From Nannochloropsis salina CCMP1776 (taxonomy: Eukaryota; Sar; Eustigmatophyceae; Eustigmatales; Monodopsidaceae): a DNA stretch of 64,000 nt. A program made the translations under genes and the position numbers. Shown here piece by piece: positions 21,867 through 32,512 of this stretch. The stretch spans positions 260,642 through 324,641 of the forward strand of contig SDOX01000122.1 in assembly GCA_004565275.1 (NCBI GenBank), in the 5' to 3' direction. The notes under the pieces are model-generated. The model saw nothing but the letters and a program-made list of their open reading frames with translations, was not told the origin of the DNA and did not search any database. The stretch's first letter is position 1, and each line of letters opens with the position of its first letter.

Positions 21867-24785
21867 TTACTCGTTCGATCCTTCCTCCTCAAAGAGCACA
21901 CTTATGGTCGATGACAGCGGGTGAGGCTTGCCAGTGATTGATTGTTTCTCTGAAGGAGTCGTCGCGCGCCATCGGCGAGTCTGAAAGAAGCGCGAAATGC
22001 CGGTCCTGGACGTTCTAGGTGGACGGTCTTCCCCTTGCAAATGCTCATCTGGATCGCTTCCCACGCCGTCCTCCGCCACCCCCGTGGGCGAGCGCACGGT
22101 GGCACGCGCGGTTTTGGACTTCGACGTGGACGGCCACGCTCCTGCTTTTCCTCTCCTCGTCTTGCGAGTTTTTGAACTCTCTGCGGCCGTTTCCTGGTAG
22201 GGATCGGCCTGCGGCCTGTCCAATGTGTATGTGTCGTGACTCTCCAGGGTGCCATGAAAGAGCAGCTCTGGGGCCACCGCCTGGGCTGGTAGCGGTCGAA
22301 ACAGTAGGGACACGCACACAAAGCCGGAAGATTTGCCGCGTTCCTGACCTCCTCCCCCCGCATCGTAGGCCTTGCGCGTATGCTTGAGCTCATTGGCATC
22401 CTTGCCGCCCAATCCTCCGTGTCCCTTGCTAGGCTTGGAACCCCCGCTGGGTCTATGGAGGCGCAAGTAGCGTTTGTGGATACGAGAGGCCCGACGGCCG
22501 AAATGAATGGCCTCTTCGGTGGTGAAAAGACGGCACAAGTCCAAGTCTGCCTCCGCCAATGCCCCCTTTTCCCCGCCATTGCGGCCCGTGTCGAATATCG
22601 CCACCTTCAAGCGTATCCGACGCACGTCAAAGGTGCTGAATTCCCGACTTTGCTCCCACTCCGGCGACAAAGTTTTAGTGGACGATTTTTTGGTGCGGAA
22701 AATCTCGCGTTCTCCGGCAAAGACGACGGCATAGCAGTCCTGGACCCCTTGGACATCGACCGAGGGCAACTCTTCTGCCTTGTGCAGGATGATGACGAGG
22801 GAGCCCGCGTGCGGGTGGTCGGTGTCTTTGAGCAGCCCCAGGGAGTCGGCATCCATATTCACAGGGCTTAAGGTCCGCTCGTTGACGCGGTGGATGACTG
22901 TTGGCAGGGTTTGCTCGAGCACAATCTCCGGTAATCGCACGTAACGTAGCCCCAGGGTGATCTCCCCCCGTCCTTCCGCTTGTCCGTCCAACAAGGGAAC
23001 CTGGACCTGCAATCCGCCTGCCGGGGCTCTGGGATTCAATGCCTCTTCCAACGGCACGGTAAGCGAGCAGATGGTCCGCGAGGTTTGGGTCCGTTTTTGA
23101 TTGAGGGTCAGTTGCACCGTGTCCACCGCCCCGACATTGCCGCCAACCAAAAACGCAAACGTCTCGCCACCAAACACAAGCCGGGGTTGGCGGATCTCGC
23201 GATGATTCAAATTGAACCTTCGACTCAGAGCCTTGCTGAGGCGATCCGGCCGGCGGGGACTGGTAAGGGCGGGGCCGCTGCCCATTGAATTGAAGGCATT
23301 GGTGGATGGGGCGCCGAGCATACGCATTCTTCCGCCCCAGGATTCTTCGGGCGTACTTTCCTCCTCCCGAACATTCTTTGTGTATATAACGTCATCTCCT
23401 ACCTGCAATTTGACATTGTATGCACTTGCGGCCAAGGAATTTTTCTCCTTGGGATGCGCGCTGCTTCCAAACACACGTCCGCCCTGGGGCAATTCGACTT
23501 CGAAAAGTGTCACAAGCACGATACCGTCCGCAGCCTCGATGGAAGTTGCCTCCGACTGGGTCTCGATCAGATTGAAGACAACTTTGGCGGGGTCCAGGAG
23601 ATGCTCGTTGATTCCGTGGACGATCTGGGCTTGGACGATGGCCGCCAAGTAAGGGACCTCCATGAGGCTCACGCCCATGGGTTGAATGTCAAATTCGCAC
23701 ACGGGCGTCTCCAAAAATGTAAACGAAGCGGTCTGAATGTGTGGGTATTTGGGGATAAGGTCCATCTCGCACCGCATGCGTCCTTGCAAGTAGAAGTCTT
23801 TGATTTTGATGGGAATGGTCCTGCGAATGGGATATGGGAGCGGGGTAGGAAAAGGAAAACCAGATTTGGTTTCATATTGTGTACGATAATTGGTTCTAGA
23901 TGATCAAAACTAGTATTCGTCTCATCTGCCGTAGGACGTCTGCATCTTTGTGGTTCTCCTTTTCGCGCATCTTTTCTTACCCATAGCTGGTCTTTGCCAA
24001 AATGACGATCTCCAAGCCTGGCGCCTGAAATCCCATGGTCAAATGCATGACAATCCTGTCCTCTGGGACTTTGCTATCCGAAAACGGGGTTTTGGTGATG
24101 ATCCGCGCCGAGCTCATAAAAGGGGATTTCTTCCCCAGCGTAAAGAGGGGAATCTCAAACGCTAAGACCCGGGAAGGACGCACTGCATCCAGCTTCTGCA
24201 AGAAATCTTGTCGGAGATTTGCAGACAGCAGAGGCTCGTGGAATTGCCAGACGCGAAAAAGGATGATGTTGAGCCACTCCGCTGTTTCGTCTTCCTGTAG
24301 GATCCGCTTGCGAGAAGCGATTCGCGTGGCCTCCATCCTGGCAGCTCGACGCAAACGCTCCCGCAATCCATAGACGGCGTAGATAATCAGGGTCGACGAC
24401 CATAGCGCGTAAGAGAATGACCAGCCTTGACGTCCAAATACCCAACACAGGGGTCCTAAAACCCCGCACATGACGGCGGGTACGAGGATTGCTTGCCCTG
24501 TCTCGCTTCGGCGGCGCAAGCGATTGTCTGACCCAGCAGATGGGCCAGCTGTGTAGTTTGTGGCATTATAGAAAGCAGCCGCGCTTCTGGTGGATTGTCG
24601 ATGCTCTTGAGGGAAAGCGTAGGGAGGGTATGTCTCTTTTTCGTCTTGGGGGACCCCGGGAAGCCCAGCGTCCTGACCGCCGGATCGTGACAAGAAAAAA
24701 AGTGACAGACAGGTCAGGCCCTATGTCAGGCACACAAATTTCCTCAAGCGCTTTAAAATGCACTCAAGAAACTTACAATACACAT
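21867..24785 (-). CDS. SMP and C2 domain membrane-contact-site protein (E-Syt/tricalbin-like)
   Basis: Lipid-transfer tether of the extended-synaptotagmin/tricalbin type, expected at ER contact sites. Proposed exons 24785-24777, 24720-23981 and 23820-21867 join in phase to 900 residues. Near the N-terminus is a hydrophobic hairpin (ILVPAVMCGVLGPLCWVFG ... WSSTLIIYAVYGL). The SMP domain starts at AEWLNIILFRVWQFHEP and runs through FLETPVCEFDIQPMG and VPYLAAIVQAQIV. A C2 domain follows (HAGSLVIILHKAEELPSVD ... QDCYAVVFAG ... SPEWEQ ... VAIFDTGRN); some Ca2+-ligand Asp are absent. The C-terminus is basic and Ser/Thr-rich. The large exon 2 has no in-frame ATG before the hairpin, so translation probably starts from a tiny upstream exon (ATG TGT ATT, then GTAAGT). 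That first exon is the least sure part. Confidence 0.85.
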
Positions 24786-25571
24786 CAATGACACAGTGGT
24801 AGAAAGCGATACTTCGACTTTTCAAAAATGCCTCATCAGCCGAAGCACGAAAGGTAGGCGTCAGGTTGTTCTATCGGGTTAACGGCAGCTTGGGAAAAAA
24901 TAGAACATTGAGACAAAAAGAGAAGAACCGTCCCGTAACATAACTATCCAGCTAAATGTGTCTGTATGACTCAATTGCGGGGCTTGGATGGCTACGCGTG
25001 GGACGTACCTGGTCCCTCCCGGTGAGCAACCCCCCTCCCGACACGCTTGCCAGCTGCAGGAAAGGCTTGACCTTATCTGCACCAATTGGAGACCGTCTTT
25101 GCTTTGACTCACATCCCTCAGCCGGTGTACGTGCCATGACAACCACAACCAGTTAGCTTGCTGTCGTCCAGTGCCCTGGGAGGGGGTGTTGGTGTGGTAG
25201 GAGTGGAGGGATTAGCCGTCCTTGTTGGCCCATTCTAACGCCAGAGGGAGACGTCTCTCTCACGTACGACCCTCGCTTACAACTCGCCTTCATTTCTCCC
25301 GTAGGGCATGATCACCCTGCAAAAGAGGTATATGGTGGTTGACAGGCTGCGGGGTGCATCGATATTTCCGGGGCTCACAGTCTCATACTCAGTGCTAATT
25401 TTCTTCACAAAAAAATGTGTCGGGCCGTGTTGGCGTTTCTCTGCTTTATATTGTGTGCTTCTATGGCATGCCCGTCCGATGCATCCATGGACAGCATGAA
25501 CGCAGTGGCGCTGCTTCATATTCGATTAAGACTCCTATCATATCAATTTACGATAAACAGGAGTGGCAACC
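24786..25571. promoter_or_regulatory. Divergent promoter region
   Basis: About 0.8 kb between the starts of the SMP-C2 gene (-) and the LRR-like gene (+). It contains the 10-bp palindrome GAGACGTCTC at 25248-25257. No TATA box is obvious and no gene was recognised. Confidence 0.45.
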
Positions 25572-27197
25572 ATGGCGGGAAGCCGCAAAAAGGGGAAGCA
25601 ATCTCGGGACGGATATTCCAAAAAGGACCAAGCACACAAATGGCTTCAGATGCTAGCTGAAGCCCACTATCAACTACGACGGTCGGACAACACCACAGCC
25701 ACGGCAGCCACCGCTGCAACGAGAAAAGAAAGTGCAGCGAATTGCAACGCAAATGGTGGCTGGGCTCAAAGATTCCGGCTTCGGCATCAACATCACATGC
25801 ACGCGGGGTACCGACGGAGTGAGTCTGGGTCGGGGGGGCCGCGGCTGAATCCTCTGGAGGCCGCCCGCTTTATCGAGTCCTATTTAAGAGAACCGTCGAC
25901 CGCTGCATCCGCTGCATGGGTGTATAAGGTCACGGGGAGGACGGGAAGGAGGGAGGGGGCGGAGACAAGAAAGGCAACAGGGGGACCCAGGAGAGACCGG
26001 GGCTTGTGCGAGTGGTGGCAGCGGGTAGGGGAAAGTTCGGAGAGCGGCAGCTTGTGCGCCGACCGAAGGGTGGACGAGAAGTCTGGTGCTGTAGTGACAT
26101 TGACGGAGCTTTGTTGTCGGCAAATCGGCGCGGACCTCGCGTTGTACGGGGCAGCTTGTGCGACGCAGGAGGGCCGAGAGGGAGGGAGAGGACGGGGAGG
26201 AAGAGGAGGCACCTTCCCTACCGCGGCGTGCTCCGACCCGATGACGGCCCAAATGGCAGATCTAGCCATCCACTCTGAGGACAAGCAGAAGACCGAATCC
26301 TCCTTAGTTTCGAGCACGAGGACGGTATCCGACGGGAGTGCGGATGGACGCGTGGAAGAGAGGGGGAATGGGGGGGAAGGGGAGGGAGAGGGGAGGTTGA
26401 CGTATTGTGGGGGACTGGAAGGCATTTCGGAGACGTCAGTAGCAGCGTCAATACGGAGCATGTTTAGCCTCCTTCCCCCCATGTGCCTGGCCCGTATCTC
26501 CCTCGCGGCCTCCCTCGCCCAGGCGGTCACGGACGCGGCCCTGCCCTTGTTGTGCCAGCCGAGCGCCCTCTGTCTGGCTTTGGTGGGCAACTACACCGAC
26601 GAAGGCTTGGTTAAAGCGCTGTCCCCTCGTTTGGGGAACGCGTTCGCGCAATTTTCGTGGGAATGTGCCCGGGTCGAACCTCGGCTGGAGGGGTGTGTGG
26701 CGTTGGAGTCCTTGTACCTGAGCAGCCCGTGCCTGACCCCGTCGTGTTTGGGGGAGGTGGGCGGGCGGCTCTCCACGGTCAAGAGTCTCACCCTCTCTCG
26801 CTGCTTCAATGCCGACGTGACCATGACTGCCAAGGAGGTGCTCGCCCATATCGGCGCGTCCTGGCATTACCTGGAGGAGCTTAGCTTGGAAGGCTGTCGT
26901 TGGCTTTCGGAGAAGGCCGTGCTCAAGTGGGCAGGGGCGAAGGAAAAGGTCATGGGGGCCCGGGGGGTGAAGGGGAGCGAGGGAGGGAAAGAGTGGGTGG
27001 ACGAGGAGGCGGCCGTATGGCAAATGGGGAAGAGGCTCGGGCGAGATATTCCTTCGGTGCTGGGATTGGAGGCATCGCTTTCTCATTGTGCGCCCCCGGA
27101 GGCCTTGCGTCGGTTGCGCATAGATTTGCGCCTTGCAAACGGAGCATTGGTCCGGCAAGCTTGGGAATCGCGGGGCGTTGTGGTGGAGGAATGGTGA
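25572..27197 (+). CDS. Intronless leucine-rich-repeat-like protein, unknown function
   Basis: A single open frame of 541 residues begins at an ATG in strong context (ACCATGG). The N-terminal 60 residues are Lys/Arg-rich; the middle is low-complexity Gly/Glu/Arg with no known fold. The last third has degenerate LRR units of the RNI/AMN1 kind: LESLYLSSPCLTPSCL, VKSLTLSRCFN and LEELSLEGCRWLSEKAVL, each with an LxxLxLxxC core. Such repeats usually bind protein partners, often in F-box or signalling proteins, but no F-box is seen. It is unusual in this window for lacking introns at this length. Function unknown. Confidence 0.72.
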   Translation: MAGSRKKGKQSRDGYSKKDQAHKWLQMLAEAHYQLRRSDNTTATAATAATRKESAANCNANGGWAQRFRLRHQHHMHAGYRRSESGSGGPRLNPLEAARFIESYLREPSTAASAAWVYKVTGRTGRREGAETRKATGGPRRDRGLCEWWQRVGESSESGSLCADRRVDEKSGAVVTLTELCCRQIGADLALYGAACATQEGREGGRGRGGRGGTFPTAACSDPMTAQMADLAIHSEDKQKTESSLVSSTRTVSDGSADGRVEERGNGGEGEGEGRLTYCGGLEGISETSVAASIRSMFSLLPPMCLARISLAASLAQAVTDAALPLLCQPSALCLALVGNYTDEGLVKALSPRLGNAFAQFSWECARVEPRLEGCVALESLYLSSPCLTPSCLGEVGGRLSTVKSLTLSRCFNADVTMTAKEVLAHIGASWHYLEELSLEGCRWLSEKAVLKWAGAKEKVMGARGVKGSEGGKEWVDEEAAVWQMGKRLGRDIPSVLGLEASLSHCAPPEALRRLRIDLRLANGALVRQAWESRGVVVEEW

Positions 27198-27628
27198 GAG
27201 GAGAAGCGAGCGGTGGGGCTGTCTACAAGGTTTGCGATGGATGAGAGAGGCATGGTATACCCCAGGCGACGTATGCTGCCAGGACTGGCCCGCCAATGAT
27301 TGTCGTTGTGGGGGGGGACTTTACCTAGGGCTTGGTCGTCGAAGGAGGTGTGGTGTCGGACGCCATGGTGCCGTGGGCGTGAGGAAAAAAGGGATCAAAG
27401 CAATGTAGTCATGTAGATAGGTAGCGACAGGAGGAGTCACACACGATATTGCTCCCGCATTCCTGGTCCATTTCTTTTCATTTTCGTTCCGTCTCCTCGT
27501 TGCGCAGTCCCCCCCCTTCCACGGACTCCATCCCGTTCTCCACTCCCTACTACTGGGACCTTTCCCCTTGCTCTCTGACCCCGCCACCCCTCTTCCAGCC
27601 CCCAGACCCACGATCTGCCTGGCCCCTT
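27198..27628. other. Convergent 3' spacer
   Basis: Between the LRR-like gene (+) and OLA1 (-) stops. No gene recognised; presumably the two 3' UTRs. Confidence 0.6.
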
Positions 27629-29157
27629 TTACTTCTTCTTCTTGTCCGCCGTCACGTTGAATTGGAAATGGATGATATCCCCGTCTTGCACCCCGTAGGA
27701 CTTCCCTTCGATCCGATACTTGCCAGCCGCCTTTACGTCCACCATGCTCGCTTTCCCGTTGTTATAAGCCTTGTAGTCCTCGTAGGACACCACTTCCGCT
27801 TTAATGAACCCCCTTTCGAAGTCCGTGTGGATGGCCCCGGCGGCTTGGGGCGCCAAATTGCCCTCTTGGATCGTCCAGCACCGGACCTCCTGCTCCCCGG
27901 CCGTGAAGAAGTAGATCAAATGGAGCTGCTTGTACCCGATTTTTACCATCCGCGGCAGGGCGCTCTTGGCCCCCTCCGCGTCCGCCATAAAGGTCTCCAA
28001 GGCCGCAGGGTCTTCCCGCAAATCCCATCGTTTCTGCTCGAACTCTACCGAGAAGGGAATGATCGTTCCCCCGCCGTGCTCGTCCACCCACTTTTGGACC
28101 AAGGGGAGACACCGGCTCCGCTTCTTGACGAACTGCTCCATGCTCAAGTTGACCAAATAGATCATCGGCTTGGTGGTGATGAGCTCTTTTAACCGCTCGT
28201 TCACACTCTCTACCTCCGCCGCCGTCCAAGTCCCGGTCCTGACCGGCTGATTGGCCTCCAGCATGGCCTTGATTTTCTCCAACAGTGCCATGTAGGCCTC
28301 CATTTCCTTGGTCATCTGTGCCGTCGAGAAGAAAGGAGGGGGTTGGGCGGATGAGACATCTGGCGTTGGCTTGGTCGGTCGCCTCCTCACGAAGACAATG
28401 GAAGGAATGCCATGGTGGGAATGGTTGATCCTTTAAGTTTGGTCGAAACTTCCAGAAGACATGACCAGCGTTTTGAGCTTCTATCGAAAAGGGAACCTGT
28501 ACGAACGGGACAGGGGCCCTTGACCTCACCTTGGTGCGTTTGTGCTCCTTTTTCTCGTTCTCGATGGCCCGGTCGATCGTGTCCAAATCCTTCATGCACA
28601 GCTCGCTGGTGATGGTCTCCAAATCACGGACGGGGTCGACCGAGTCGTCCACGTGCATGATCTCGTCGTTCTCGAAGCCCCGCACCAGGTGGAAGATCCC
28701 GTCGACAGCGGCGATGTGGCTCAGGAAGGCGTTCCCCAGGCCCGCCCCCTCGCTGGCACCTTTGATGAGCCCAGCAATGTCTGTCACATGCAGGTAGGCA
28801 GGGATCTTGCTGGCAGGTTTGTGCAAGTCGCACAAGTAGTCAAAGCGCTGGTCAGGCACGACACAACGTGACTCGTTGGGGTCGATGGTGCTACAGGTTG
28901 GGATGGAGGAGACAGAGAAATCCGCGTGAGGTCTGAGGCAAGGGTCCAGATTCAAGCCACGAGGTAATGCATCGTTCAGATATAGTTGTGACGCACCAGA
29001 AAGCGAAATTGCTGGCTGCCGCGGAGGCATTGCACAATAAATTAAAAAGGCTCGACTTCCCCACGTTTGGCAATCCCACCAATCCCATTTTTAGGTTGCT
29101 GCGGACACGACCGAATCGCACAACTGCTTTCTTCTCTTCCTTCGCCTTAGGTGGCAT
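27629..29157 (-). CDS. OLA1: Obg-like ATPase 1 (YchF/OLA1)
   Basis: Cytosolic P-loop ATPase of the YchF subfamily, which binds ribosomes and takes part in translation and stress control. Three exons, 29157-28997, 28890-28530 and 28315-27629, join in phase to 402 residues (human 396). Present are the G1 loop [12 protein letters not shown], the NFAFCTIDPNES switch (formed across the first splice), the [17 protein letters not shown] segment, the coiled-coil insert ([17 protein letters not shown]) and the TGS-type C-terminal domain from LIYFFTAG and VRCWTI to [14 protein letters not shown], ending in [10 protein letters not shown] and a Lys tail. The adenine-specificity NxxE-like position reads NLSM here. 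Start [10 protein letters not shown] is the same as in other eukaryotes. Confidence 0.95.
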
Positions 29158-30896
29158 ATTATCAAATCCTTATTAGGAGACGCAAAACCTAATTTTAATT
29201 GTGTTGGAAGGGGAAGACGGAGGGATAAGGTATGGAAAGGGTCTTGATTTGGCAGCTATCATGAACCTTGAGCGAAGGCACAAAGAAAGCATTCCATAGC
29301 CCGACACGCGGTCCCGTGATGTAAATTGCAATACACTGAAACATACGCAGCTTCTGGTGGAAGTAAAGGGAGCAATGTCATGTCAAAGTCGGTTTCCTGC
29401 CCCTGTGCGGTCCCTGCGCGACGACACAGGACCCCTCCGCCTCTGCGTGCAAGCAACGGACGGGCTCGCGTCCGCAATGAATCCATTTTCTTTCCTGAGA
29501 TGTCCCGGTACTGTCGGCATACTTATTACGATGCAAGGCATTAATCCATAGGTACTATGTCTGTCTCGCCCTTCTTAAGTTCATGCACAGGAAGCAACCT
29601 ACGGCTCAGAGGCGCAAGCCAACAGTCGGAAAGTGATATGGGGCGACATTCGTCGTGACGTCACGACCCAAGTCAAAAATATGTGTTTTTCCAGAGGAAA
29701 ATAGGGTCATGCACCTATACGCCATTGCATGCATGGCTATGGAATAAAGCAACAATTTCTAACATGCAAAAAATTATCGCGGAAATGCTCCAGGATGGGG
29801 CAATAAATCACCGTATTGCGATGCTCGGTGACGTAAAAAATGAGTAGCTTTCAACCCCAAATAACAAAGCGTACTCTTACATTTTCGTTAAACAGTCTCT
29901 CAAGACCTTCCCTCATAGATGCTTTAATTGTGTATGGAGGCAATAATGGCAGATAATGTTTAGTCATTCCGCGGCCCGCTATTATTTGTGCACTAGGGCT
30001 TAGTATTGACATCCAATCAAGCACTGTTTTACCGAGTAAGATGATGCATGTAAGAGAATTGATCCTGAAGAGAAGATAAATATATATATGCAAAGACAAT
30101 AGAGTAAGTGACAGGCTGCCCGTTGGAGCGAAATGGATTACGTGCATCTAAAAGCGAAACTCTACAGGAGAGGTTTGTCAGATACATCTAATTGGGTGAG
30201 AATTTCAATGTCATGAATTTCAGGAGCGCTGCCATAGATGGTAGTGTCTCTTGTTATACTTTTAAAACGGGTCAGTACATGGGAATTACTTCATCAAAGG
30301 GGTCAGTATTGCATTGGCTTTAAAGTGCCATTTTCCGGATCGAAGGCTTTCATAGCGTGTATTGGCTTACCATGTGTGTCGATACGATACCCAAAACCTC
30401 TGAGTTATAGAAAACGGTAATTTTTCAATCGCATGATTCTTTTCGCGATTCTGTGATGTGTTTGTCTCTTCGAGGCCGTCCACCTGTAGTGTGGTTTGGG
30501 AGGATCAAATTTCTCGTTGAAAAAAGCAGCGAGGAGCGAGAGGGCCCCGTGTCAACAATTCGCACTCCAAACCACACATCCTGGCGCCTTGTCACGCGCA
30601 CCTCTCCAGACCGGCATGAAGTATTTCACACCTACACCCACGCACAATCTCATCTTGCAGGTGTGCGCAATTTTATCTTTTATCTCTAGATGTACCCGCG
30701 ATGGGCACATGCTGCCTCCTGGGAGGAAGAAGGAGCGAGCCCTCCCCCCTTTTCTAATCCGATGACACCACTCCTCGCTTACAAATTGACACGACCACAT
30801 ATCATTCACACAGGGCAAGAGCAGGGTGCGCAATTTATTTTCTCATTGTGTACCCTGAGGGCAGTCTGTCGTCGATCGCGGAGGCGTGGATTAAAA
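29158..30896. other. Divergent intergenic region
   Basis: About 1.7 kb between OLA1 (-) and the next gene (+). It contains a 16-bp palindrome centred on TGACGTCA (29652-29667), a TGACGTAA site (29829-29836) and an A/T run ATAAATATATATATG (30077-30090). No gene recognised. Confidence 0.55.
29652..29667. promoter_or_regulatory. 16-bp palindrome with CRE-type bZIP core
   Basis: GTCGTGACGTCACGAC reads the same on both strands and contains TGACGTCA, the ATF/CREB-type bZIP site; stramenopile aureochromes also bind TGACGT. It lies about 0.5 kb upstream of the OLA1 start and 1.2 kb upstream of the gene at 30897. Function is inferred only. Confidence 0.5.
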
Positions 30897-32512
30897 ATGC
30901 GCTCCCAGCGAACGCGAAGAGGAGGAGGAAAGGGCTACGCACACCAGCCCTTGCCAAAGACACCAAGACATGGTCGCTTCCACGAAGCCACGCGAAGAAT
31001 AGAAGGAGGTGGAAGCAACGCGGCATCTCTTGGTCTGCTATGCTCTTTGGTATTCGTCAGTTCGGTTCTATGCCTCCTGTCTTTGCTTCGTGCCGCTGAT
31101 GCCGCGCGATTCAATCGGCCTTTCGGTGAACCGCCTCCCCCGCCACCACCAATGGGGGCTCGGTAAGTCTTTCAATGGATAGATTGGGCGAGGAAAATGA
31201 GACGTTGGAGGTTTGGATCGCTTGGAATGATTGGAACGCGACATGTTTGAAGGGAGGAAGGAGCGGCCGGTGAGGGAAACGTGGCATGTGGCGGTTGCGA
31301 GAAAAGGATGGTGTGCGTTGGCCGGATACCCTCCTCGGTGGTCAAACGTTGTTCGTTGTTCGTTTTCGTTTTCATGCGTTCATCCCATCCCTCTGTTCCC
31401 CTGCCCGGGCTGCCACTCACAGGTACGGTCACGGTATTTTCGACCGCCGGCATACCCCAGCCAAGGGCGGGCCGAGAAACAGGGCCGAGGAGGGAGGCGA
31501 CCGGGAGGGAGCGAGTGGGGGAGGTATTGGTGGCAACGTCTTTTGGAAGCAATGGCACTTCCCCGTCCGAACGAGGGGGAGGAACGGGGTGGACGATGAG
31601 GACGCCCTGGGGCCCGCGGGGACGGGCGACTTCGATCCGCTCTTCGACGGAAATGGGGTAGGGGGAAGGGAAGGCGCACGCGCAGAAGCCGCAGCGGCAG
31701 AGAGGGAGTTCGAGTCGTCTGACCGCCGGCCTTGGACGGATTTAATTCCAAGGTTTCGAGTCAAGGTGGAGCCGTTGACCACGTTGAAGTTGCGGAAACG
31801 CTTTTACCCGTTTAAAACCGTTATCGAGCTGGGCGCGGACTACAACACACAGGTACGTCGCTGGGTTTGCTAAGAGGGAGACGGGGGGGAGAACGTGCTT
31901 CCTGACACTGCGATTCCGGGTAAAGTGAGGTGTTGATCCGCCCCGCTGTCCTCATCACTTCAGATTGGTGTGTGGCAGTTCAAATCATCCTGGGAGGACC
32001 GGATCATTGGAGGGCGACTGACTGTGAAAGGTCGCGAGCTCCAGTTTTCGAAGACCTGGCTGGTTACTTTGGGGGACCAAGACGACATCGCCACGCGCTT
32101 GAAGTTCCGCGCCGGTATTGACACGGGCACGTGGCGCTCCTACGCCCGCTTGGGATTTAGGACTGAGAGGTAGGTTTGGATTCAGGTGGGGAAGTCAAGG
32201 TTCACATCTGAAAGCAGGGATATGAAAGATGGAGCAATGGGAAAAAAGACACTCGTGCGCGCTGTCTAACATTGCTCGCCCCCCCCTGTTCCCTGTTGCA
32301 GAATACAACCTCTGAATTTGAAGGACGGAGTGACCCTCCGCCGGCGCCTACCCCTCGATGGCACGGAGGGCCACGCCAAGTTGGAAGTGCGGGCAAATCT
32401 GTGTTTACCGGAGCCTGAGATAGAATATTCGACAGACAAGAAACGACTCATTATGGGCACCGGCGACATCCTGCTGAGCATCGACGAATTGAACCTGTGT
32501 CTGGAGTACTAG
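30897..32512 (+). CDS. Membrane-anchored or organelle-targeted protein of unknown function
   Basis: Four exons (30897-31162, 31423-31852, 31964-32169, 32302-32512) join in phase to 370 residues. The N-terminus is basic for about 40 residues and is followed by one hydrophobic segment (LGLLCSLVFVSSVLCLLSLL) ending in AADAARF, then a Pro-rich stretch; this may be a signal anchor or a plastid presequence with Phe near the cleavage point. The C-terminal half is rich in alternating hydrophobic and charged residues (KVEPLTTLKLRKRFYPF, IGVWQFKSSWED, LKFRAGIDTG, LEVRANLCLPEPEIEY), suggesting beta strands. It reminds me of plant DUF7781-type proteins, but I cannot confirm this. No catalytic motif is seen. 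Confidence 0.75.

Noticed and set aside
22380-22871. Plus-strand frames across 21997-23903
   Set aside because: Antisense shadows of the SMP-C2 exon, whose protein shows clear domains.
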